Origin: Aureobasidium sp. EXF-3400
Taxonomy: Eukaryota > Ascomycota > Dothideomycetes > Dothideales > Saccotheciaceae
Direction of reading: 5' to 3'
DNA length: 64,000 bases
Assembly (NCBI GenBank): GCA_024195585.1
Contig: SWBL01000047.1
Span: 140,723 to 204,722 of the forward strand
Made by a program: the position numbers and the translations under genes. Numbering within the stretch: position 1 is the stretch's first letter; every line of letters starts with the position of its first letter. Below, piece after piece: positions 55,703-64,000 of the stretch. A model generated the notes under the pieces. It searched no databases and was not told where the DNA came from. It saw nothing but the letters and a program-made list of their open reading frames with translations.

Positions 55703-57419
55703 TCACTTCTTGCGTGTCATAATCTTGGTGATGGCATGCCTGATGGTCACACCAGCCTTCTCCGTCTCCTTCTTTGATAGTCCAGTGGTGACACAGACCT
55801 TCACTGCAGCTTGAGGTTGCCAGCCCTCGTCGCGAGGTGTACCGCCGAGTGGTGGAGGCATGCTCTTTAGTCGCGTGATCAAGACGCCATTGGCAAGACA
55901 CTATTTAGACACAGTCAGTTAGATGATACAGCGCGATGTATAGATGAACGCCTGGCTTACCTCTTCGACAATGTCTTGCATGATGACACCTTGCTCCGGT
56001 GCACTCAATTGCCTGCTCTCAACTACCTCTTCCTTCAGGACAAGCATCAGGACAGGGTTGTCAACAGCACTTGTGCAAGTAACCCAGTCGCTGCGTGGGT
56101 CCAATTGAGCACGCATAGCGCGAATGTTCTCTCTCAATGCGACAAGAAGCTCGGGTTGTTCCTGCAGCATCCTGCTAGTCGCGCTAGCAGTCGTTGCAAG
56201 CATAGCAGGCAGTGCGGCCGAGAAAGTATATGCGCTACCAGAAAGGCGTTGATGTTCGACAATCTCCTCACTGCCAGCACAGAAACCACCACCTCCACAG
56301 AGGGAACCGGCGAGCGAGCCAATGATCATGTCGACCTGGCTGGCGTCCACATTTTGTTGCTCAGTGACACCGCCACCTGTGCGGCCCAGGACACCATATG
56401 ACCATGTCTCGTCCAGGATTATGCGGAACTTGTACTTTTGCTTGAGCTCAATGAGCTTGGGGAGATTGACGACATCGCCTACGTTCTCGAACAAGCCCTC
56501 GGTGATGATGAAACGACGAGTCAGGGGTTTGCGAGCATTCTCTTTTACCAGCTTTGCAAGCACGCGCTCAAGGTCTTCCATGTCGTTGTGTTCGTACCAT
56601 CGGACTGTACTGCGCGAAATCTGGATACCTTTGCGTATGGCGAAGTTGATAGCTTTGTCGGCAACGATGATGTCGCCGCGCTTGGAGAAGGCAGGAATGA
56701 CCGAGGAGATGGTACTGAAAGACTGGGCATAGACAATGGCAGCGGGTGTGCCTAGGTGAGCGGCAACGTCGGCTTCGAGGGTTTGGTGGACATCCTGTGT
56801 ACCGTAGAAACCAGGGGGACCGCAGGGACCGACACCGTAGGCGCGCAGAGTCTTGACAGCAGCCTCCTTGATGGCTTCCGAGTTGATAAAGTTGAAGTGG
56901 TTGTAGGTGGCAAGGTTTGTCACAGTGCGACCATTCGCTAGCTTCGACTTGGGTGCTGAAGGACTGTACTCTGTGTTAGCATTTTGCTCATGGTTGTATG
57001 TAGCCAAATTGCGCACCCAACGATGACTGGTCTCTTCTCGTTCTCGGCCTCTTCAAAAGCTGTCACGGGGGCTGCCAATGGTTCGGGGGTCCAGTCTTCA
57101 ACAAGCTCATCAATTTCCTATGTGTCGTGTTAGCAGGCGATAGACGAAGACAGTGACAGTGGTGGCCGGGGCGTACCTCCTCAGTCAAGGGGATCTGCTT
57201 CTGCTTCTTGGTCGAGTATGAGGGCGAAACCAGGTAGTAGACGGCGAAGAGGAACAGGAACAGCTCCATGGCCGAGCGCACAGGATCATTTTGGTAGCTG
57301 GAGCGGATGTATCGGATGACTATTGAAGAGCCGGGAATCTTCTGTATCTGATCAAAGGCCTGGTTGACAAGCTCAAGGGCATTGCCTAATGCATCTGGCG
57401 GAGGGCTTGTTGTATTCAT
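55703..57419 (-). CDS. LCB1: Serine palmitoyltransferase subunit 1
   Basis: Four exons, 57419-57177, 57117-57017, 56963-55961 and 55900-55703, give 514 aa. With Lcb2 it condenses serine and palmitoyl-CoA, the first step of sphingolipid synthesis in the ER. A membrane segment (AMELFLFLFAVYYLVS) lies near residues 48-63. The alpha-oxoamine synthase core has YNHFNFINSEAIKEAAVKTL, YGVGPCGPPGFYGTQDVHQ (this Cys is the one whose human counterpart is altered in hereditary neuropathy), RRFIITEGLFENVGDVVNLP and ILDETWSYGVLGRTGGGVTE. As normal for Lcb1, the catalytic PLP lysine is absent: the region reads IIGSLAGSLCGGGGFCAGS. Start Met at 57419 is preferred over an in-frame upstream Met at 57470. Confidence 0.93.
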
Positions 57420-57985
57420 CGTGGGCGCATAGTCTCGTGTGTACAGAAGTCGAAGTGCGACGGTCATCAAGGCGTCTCGGTGATTAGACTCAGACCCCTA
57501 ATTGCTGTCGTCGGCAACTCGAACCGACTTTCTTTACAATCAATTTCAATCTAAACTCGGGCGCGTACCCCTATCCTCCATGACTGGTGCTTCACTGCAG
57601 TGAACGTTTTTCTGAAGAACACCAGCCTGTGTTCTAGGCATGTCATTATGCTAGCTATGTAACGGCCCCTTTATGCAATCTCTCGCCTCGTCATTGAACA
57701 TGTTTGCTCTGCCGGTTCTTGGAATAAACTGAAAACTCAAAAGCACGCGAAATGAACACGAACCGCGTCCAACGAACGCCATGTAACCCCTCCCATCTCG
57801 AACCCCTTTACCCGGCGCCATAGAGCGCACCCCACCTCCTGACCATTGGAAAAAACAAAGGAGAATTGACTGAAAAAGAATAACGTGCGGGTATCGATAT
57901 TGGGTATGCCCCAGGTAGGTCGTGAAATCCAAACGTCAGTCTGGAAATCGTATCGTCGTGAAAGGAATGTATGCTAAGGCTGAGC
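57420..57985. other. Intergenic, LCB1 promoter
   Basis: 566 bp, no gene recognised. Confidence 0.5.
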
Positions 57986-59140
57986 TCACTGGAGAAGAGC
58001 TCCAAGCTCCAAGCTGCTGCTCGTGTGCCTTGCTGCTTCAGGGCTGGAACTTGGTTGCAACAGGCCGTCGAAGTTGAGTTTTCGATGTGGCTCTCGTGCC
58101 GATAGAGGACTTTTGTTAGACGCCCAATTGACTTGGGCAGGACTTGGTGTAACGTTGCAGAAGTCGGCGAAATTGAAGTTGTTGGAAGGAGTACTCAGCG
58201 CGAATCCAAAGAGGCCGTTGCTTCCTCCTGGCGTGTGCATCATCGACGACGGTAGAGGTGTTGTCTTGGATGGAGGTGTGGACGGAGCAATGACCCGAGC
58301 ACTGTTGAGACCATTTGCCGGAGTAGGCGAATTCAAAAGCCCAAACATTTCAGGGTCATCTTCTTTGGATGTGCGCGAGAAGCGGTGTTGAGGAGGCGGT
58401 GTCTTAGGAGGTGATGACCGAATGTTGTACAGGTCGCTATCGACATTGAAAGAGTGCACGGGAAGATCGGTGTCGTCGTCTTCAGACAACTCGGGAGAGG
58501 GAGCGTCATCGATAAGGCTAGAGCCTTCGGATATGAAAGACAATTTGGGGACGTGAAGGGTCGAAGGAAAGACTGCGGTTCTGTTGTGGTAGGCAGGAGA
58601 CGACTCTGGAAGTCTGTGTGATCTCTTCCAGGATTGGACAGCGAGAGCACTGCGAGTCTTGCGACCAGTCTGACTGCTGGATGCAGGGTATTTGTGGACG
58701 TCGGCAAACCTCGGACGTTTGCTGCTGTGGGTGCTGCCATGTACACTGCTGTGAGAGCTGCCTAGCCGAGGCATATCGTCGGAGAAGATGGGGGCAGTCA
58801 ATGGCGATGAGGCCATGCCGCCGATGGAGTGGAAGCGGCTCGAGACGCTGGATGAGGTGTCCGAGTAGCTGTCGTTGATGCTCGAGGCGGTGCGTTTACG
58901 CTTGAGTTGTTGGTCGATGTGCGGCTCGATGGTATCGATACTGAGGTTCTCCCAGCCATTCTTGATCTTGACATTGGCCAGTGCCAATCTGTCTTGCAGA
59001 GCTCTGGTCATCTGTGATAGACAGTTAGTGACGTAGATAAACAAGCCATGAATATCGAAGCTCTTTCACACCTTTGATACTTCCAGCCGGCGCATGACTC
59101 TGTTGGCGACATCGTTGCCGGTAGCGTCGGCTTCTGCCAT
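57986..59140 (-). CDS. Whi5/Nrm1-like G1/S transcriptional repressor
   Basis: Exons 59140-59072 and 59011-57986 give 364 aa. The only clear domain is near the N-terminus: MTRALQDRLALANVKIKNGW followed by ENLSIDTIEPHID (residues ~24-56), which fits the GTB motif of Whi5/Nrm1/Srl3 proteins that bind the SBF/MBF-type G1/S transcription factors. The rest is Ser/Pro-rich and disordered, with many SP/TP sites (RSSPPKTPPPQ, APSTPPSKTTPLP, TPSPAQ) that cyclin-dependent kinase could use, and basic nuclear-localisation-like KRKR. The role as a cell-cycle repressor is inferred from this motif and site pattern. Confidence 0.72.
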
Positions 59141-60522
59141 GGCGCTCGAGTGTATGAAGAGATTGTGGACGAGATGCGCTGCGGTGTGGTGAGGTGTATG
59201 GGTTTAAGGAGAAAATCCGACAGTTTGGTCAGAGGAGAAAAGAGTGGTCAAAGAGCAATTATGCACGAGGTGTCAAGCATAGAGTGGTGGAATGCATGGT
59301 CAGTTGCTGGGGCAGTTATACGCTAAAGCTTAAGCGCTGTCAAGTTTGCAAAACTGTGGGACGGAGTCGAGGGGCTGCTTGACCTGAATCAATTCCCATC
59401 TCGATCAAACGCTCCAAGTATCGGCAGCGCCTTGGTTCGTTTCGTCACCAACTCCAAGCTCTCCGCAGCCAGTCTGAGATCTATGGTTGCTTATTCCAGG
59501 CACCAGCTCAAACAGGCATATCGATGTCTCTCGTCGTCTAGCAACAACGGCAACAACAACAATGAATACCTCTTGGCAATCGATCTTCACATCACTTCGC
59601 TTGCTCCCCTTTCTCTCCTGGGCGCTTGATCTGGATATATGAGGCAGACAAGCTTAGAAGGTGGTTCAAAGGAACAAAAGTGGATTACATAGAGATCCTT
59701 CCTTGGCCCGCTCTCTCTGCCTTGGAAGAAGAGGAGAGAGGAGTAATTAATGGAATTGGCACGCGAGTCGGATTCGGCGACTCTGTTTAGCTCACGGGCT
59801 TGGTGAGGATCGGCCGAAGATATGAATAGAAGCAAGACTTGTGATTTTTGCGCATGCAGCAAAGCGATAAGATGTCGTATTTGATGTCCGGAGTCGTGTG
59901 CATGCCGTCCTGCAGAAGGACACGGCCTTTGGATCAAGAGCGTCTCTCGTAGTGGACTGGCACGGATGGGTTCGGATGGTATGCACCGATGGACAAGAGA
60001 AGCATAAATCTCGTTCGGGTATAGTGACCGAGGAGGCACATGCAAGCCGCATCAGCACGGCCGGTACGGCGGCGCCAACGAGGCTTGATAGTTGGTAGTG
60101 ATGCAATGGGCAGTCGGCGGGTTGAGGAACATTCGTGCCAGCAGGCTCAACGGACATGTCAATTCAAGGATCCAAGTCAAGGTTCAAAGTTGCCAGCCAT
60201 AGTTATCCGCCATCCTCATGCTGCTTTCTTGTCAGACCTGACCTGACTTGACCGTCTCTCGTGGGAATTGCTTGGCCAGTCTCTTGAAACGCGTACCTTT
60301 GGACCAGCGCCCGATCGACCTGTCTATCGGCAGACTGCAGCATCTCCAGCAAGCAACCGCTGTGTCGCGCATATCCGTACCACTCGCTACCGCAGCCTCC
60401 GTTCTTCTGTCTAGCTTACCCCTCTGTTTGCTGCAAACGAACATATATTCGAGAGAAGCGTCTACAGCCATCATCCGCAGCGTCGCACTGCATTGCCATA
60501 GCAGACAACCACAACCACCACC
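59141..60522. other. Divergent intergenic region, Whi5-like gene / metallopeptidase
   Basis: 1.38 kb. No frame looks coding; a short AAC-rich tract occurs near 59539-59563. The length suggests long 5'UTRs or complex promoters for both genes. Confidence 0.5.
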
Positions 60523-63035
60523 ATGCCTTCATTCCTAAAAGACTTCCGCCGAAGGTCCAAGGCCAGCTTCAAAACCGACAAGACAAGCTCTGGAAACGAC
60601 GGCCATTCACATTCTAGCAGCAACGATTCGCGCTCCCAAGATGGCACTACCGTCGAAACCATTCCTGAGATGCCTCGCAACAAATCCTCCTCAACACTGA
60701 ACTCTGTCTTTGGAGGAAAGTCTCCGCCGCCTCCTGCCGGTTCTCCTCCACTTCCTTCTCTCCCTTCTGTCTCGGGCTCCAATACGAACCTCGCTAGCAT
60801 GAATGGCAGCAAGACCCCTCCACTCGGCTCCCGCCCAACGCCCTCAAATAACAACAGCAGTCGCTACAGCATCGCTGTGAGTACATAGATGGCCCTTTCC
60901 ACGCCATAAACCACTGACAACCGAGTAGGGTTCCATCAATGGCTCGCCAAAGCCCACCCAATATACGTCTCCACTCGCACCTCGCGTTCTGTCGGCATCC
61001 GAAGGTTCCTGGGTCCACCAGAAAGTCCTTCTCATGTACGGCCAGGTTGGTGACCCATCACAACCCTTGGACGGCGACATTGTCGTCTGTTCGCACCAAG
61101 ACTGCTTTCCTCCCATGACTTGGCCCGTCAGCGACTCGCATTTCAAGGCCCTCGTATACCTTCAACCCGGCCCCAACCGGCTCCGCCTCGACTTTATCCC
61201 TCGCCAGCGTAGACCTTCGCAAGGCCAGCTCAACGGCCAGCCCGCCCATTCTTCCTACTTCCAAATCAATTACCTTCCCATGAACACCTCTCCACCTCTC
61301 CACCTGGCTATCCTGGTTGCAAAAGATTCACCGAGGACATACGATGCGGTACCTGAGCGTATAAAAACCGAGGGCAATGGCATGGAAACAGCGGTGCGCA
61401 AGTTCCGTATGGCTGCTTATCTATGGCAAGCCTTTACAGGCGAGCAGATGAATCGTCATGGGTTCGGCCGTCGCTGCTTCCGCTACGAGGAGGAATGGCA
61501 ACAAGGTACCTTGACCGGTCGTGACCTTGCAACCGGACAAATGCGTAATGAGGCCAAGATTCATATCATCACTCTGGACAAGACTGTTGCCGAGATTCAA
61601 GATCTCAATATCGCACAACAGTACGAGCCTGCGAAACAAAAAGGCGATTTGTTTTCCTTTGCGATGGACGCTGTCAAAAATCACTTCAAACCTCGACCTG
61701 GTCAGAAAGAGTATGTCTCGTGTATGTTCTTGGATACACATTGGGACCCTAAGGTCGGAACGGTAAGAGGGCATGCTGCTCTGGGAGGTGGTGATGAACA
61801 GATCAAACTTGCCATCTTCGGTTCTCACTCTCTGCAATCTTATCCCGCTCACCTCGAGGAAGTCATACCCGCCTTCACCGACTGCACGAAAACCGATACG
61901 AAGTACGTCGCAAACGATTGTAACGAAAGTGGAAGCAACTGGGAGGCTGCCAACATCGGAATTGGCGCTCATATGCACGAAACCGGCCACTTGTTTGGCT
62001 GCCCTCACCAAGAATCTGGTGTCATGCTCCGTGACTATGTTCGCTTGAACCGCACTTTCACCACCAGAGAACCCTACTCAACTCGTACTGAATCACAAGG
62101 CATGCGTCTCTGTCTTCAACAAGATGAATGTGCGTGGCACAGGTTGGATGCTTTGAGATTCAGATTACATCCTTGTTTCGCTCTGCCTACTGATACGAAC
62201 ATTCCTCCGGAAGATAGCATTCAAGTATGGGCTGTCGATAAGGGAGCTGCTCTGGTCACCGCAAGCACGGGCATAGCATTCATTGAGATCTATACCGAGG
62301 GAGATGACCTTTGTCGTCACTGGATTGAATATATGGATCCTAGCAATGGCTCTGGCTCAGTCGCACCTCGCCAAATCACGTTGACAGAAGCAGATCTAAG
62401 AACCAGAGTAGGAGAGGCTAACAAGAACAAAAAGCTGAAGATCAAGATCTTCTCTCTTGGTCAGGGCGATCATGAAGTTGCCGATTTCGCTCAGCACGTG
62501 AGCAAGGATTCCAAGTTGAAGCTTCCAGACAGCAGAGTGGGCTTCAGAGGCTCAAAAGTCGGATTCTCACAAATGGATGGAACTCAGCCCCAAGAAGTGC
62601 TTTTGCGATCATCACACGAGAAGCGCAAACTCTTGGTCTCGATCAGAGTTTACCACGGTTTCGCACTGGATGGCATCGAATTTGTGTATGAGGACGGGGA
62701 GAATCAACTCTTCGGAAAGAGAGGCGGCAAAGCAGGCGGTGACGAGTTCCCCATCAATGCAAGGTTTGGCGAAACGTTGCTGGGCTTCAATCTGAGAGCT
62801 GGTCTCTGGATTGACGGTATCCAGATCTTGACCAGTGGCGGTCGCCGTAGCGAGTGGTACGGCAACAAAGACGGTGGTAGCGGGTAAGTGGTTGCATCGA
62901 GATGGAACACAAGACATTTTTGCTAACACTGTCAACAGATGCAGTCTGATCCCTCCCAGAGGATACAGCATTGCCGGTGTGTACGGCACATGTGGACAGT
63001 GGCTTGATGGTTTCGGTCTTATCATCACTCGCTGA
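60523..63035 (+). CDS. Putative zinc metallopeptidase with jacalin-like tail (YIL108W type)
   Basis: Exons 60523-60876, 60929-62883 and 62939-63035 give 801 aa. A basic, Ser/Pro-rich N-terminus (MPSFLKDFRRRSKASFK) of ~130 residues precedes the peptidase domain. HMHETGHLFGCPH carries the metzincin-type HExxHxxGxxH motif (His468, Glu469, His472, His478), and CMFLDTHWDP precedes it. The C-terminal ~170 residues look like a jacalin-type beta-prism (GSKVGFSQMDGTQPQEVLL to the end GYSIAGVYGTCGQWLDGFGL). This layout matches the uncharacterised yeast protein YIL108W and its fungal relatives. No signal peptide, so a cytosolic protein is expected; substrate unknown. Confidence 0.88.
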
Positions 63036-64000
63036 GTCCGCATTGCATCAGTTCCCGTCACAAAAATTTCTATATCCTAATACTAGAGTCCGGCAAGAAG
63101 AACTAATCATCCTATGAGCGTTTATGTGTTATTTGTGGGATTAAGGTTCTCTTTGGCCACATTTTTCGTATTTCTCATCAGCATCTGTCATACCACCATG
63201 GAAAATCCTTTTCCCTCTTGTCTTTCTGCTTTGTTACAGCTAAATTCGCAACGCAGCACAACAGTCTGAATGAAGGGCATGTTCTATCTTTCTGCTATCC
63301 GATGGAAGCGTTGTATCTCCATCATTCCTTTCTTTTTTTTTTTTCTTTTTTTTTTTTACCATCTCTTTATTCTTTTCTTTGCATGCATAAGGGAACATGG
63401 ATGGCGTTGTCCTTTTTTCAACTCTTCGTCTGTGTGCTCTAGGAGAACACCTTATTTTGGTATCATATATCATTCTCTAGATATGAGATGTTTCTTCTCT
63501 AGCAGATCTATGCTGCTCAACAGCTATGTTCCGTCCTTTGCTTGTCCGTCAGACTTGAAGCATCGAATTATTTGGTGAGTTTCAAGATGTCGACTGCCTT
63601 AAGCTTGAGAGCCGTGCTGTCTTCGTATAGTGATGAATTGGGTATATGGCCCGTGTCCGAAAGGAATTTACACAAAAGGGATTTACGCAACAGGTCTGTC
63701 ATGGTCCATGGAAACCTAGCGAGCTCTTGCATCCGTCAAGCTCGCGACTTCCTTACGAATTACTAGCATCGACTGCAGATCAAGGCCTACAGACACACAG
63801 TACCGTACTTAAATGCCAATATAGGATCTGATTGAGAATTTGACTCAAGTTTACGCATCGAGTGTTGGCCAGTCTATGTTCATATTGAATTGAGATTGCT
63901 CACCAAGCACGTACGGCCACAGTCAGCTGAAAACTGGGCATCCCGTCCGCTCTGCCATACATAAGCAGTTGAACGGCAGATTAGTACTACGGTGGGTGAC
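63036..64000. other. Non-coding right edge with poly-T tract
   Basis: 965 bp after the metallopeptidase gene. Contains an impure T run of ~45 nt around 63312-63358 and no credible gene. Confidence 0.5.

Noticed and set aside
59587..60157. Minus-strand frames of 121-152 codons
   Set aside because: Overlapping each other, no recognisable features, unusual composition; most likely chance frames in a long promoter.

Overview
This is a filamentous-ascomycete (Pezizomycotina) nuclear contig. Genes lie on both strands, most are broken by introns of about 50 nt with GT-AG ends and CTAAC-type branch points, and the products include fungus-specific families (Zn2Cys6 regulator, GPI-anchored repeat protein, secreted plant-sugar hydrolases). 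The GH32 fructosyltransferase and general gene style are compatible with a Dothideomycete, perhaps an Aureobasidium-like black yeast; that placement is an inference. No tRNA, rRNA, CRISPR array or intact transposon was recognised.

Layout. 0.4-3.5 kb: a WLM-domain (Wss1-like) protease and the cap trimethylguanosine synthase Tgs1, divergent. 3.5-5.7 kb: gene-poor DNA with a decayed zinc-finger-like gene on the minus strand. 5.7-10.1 kb: two tandem secreted GH32 enzymes, an invertase/inulinase type and a fructosyltransferase type, with CreA-like hexamers upstream of both. 11.3-20 kb: housekeeping genes HRD1, mitochondrial mL49, eIF3e, MDM35 and a Yop1/DP1-family membrane protein. 20.5-24.1 kb: a large DUF676 lipase-like protein.

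24.8-31.1 kb is the most coherent unit: an Aro8/Aro9-type aminotransferase, an Aro10/pyruvate-decarboxylase-like ThDP enzyme and a divergent Zn2Cys6 regulator. This matches, as one physical cluster, the yeast Aro9/Aro10/Aro80 logic of aromatic amino acid breakdown by the Ehrlich route. The heptamer TCGGAGT recurs five times in its two promoter regions. The decarboxylase carries GDE where the ThDP motif normally has GDG. A canonical pyruvate decarboxylase lies at 40.2-42.0 kb.

31.5-45 kb: F-box protein, secreted GH28 pectinase, Tsr3, a GGA adaptor that lacks an obvious ATG, pyruvate decarboxylase, Mediator subunit 9, and an F-box/LRR-like protein with a hidden last exon. 45-50 kb: two adjacent secreted proteins, one unknown and one a large GPI-anchored protein with seven ~65-residue repeats. 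50-63 kb: Prp46, a MIT-AAA ATPase (Sap1/spastin type), serine palmitoyltransferase subunit Lcb1, a Whi5/Nrm1-like G1/S repressor and a YIL108W-type metallopeptidase with a jacalin-like tail. The last kilobase shows no gene.
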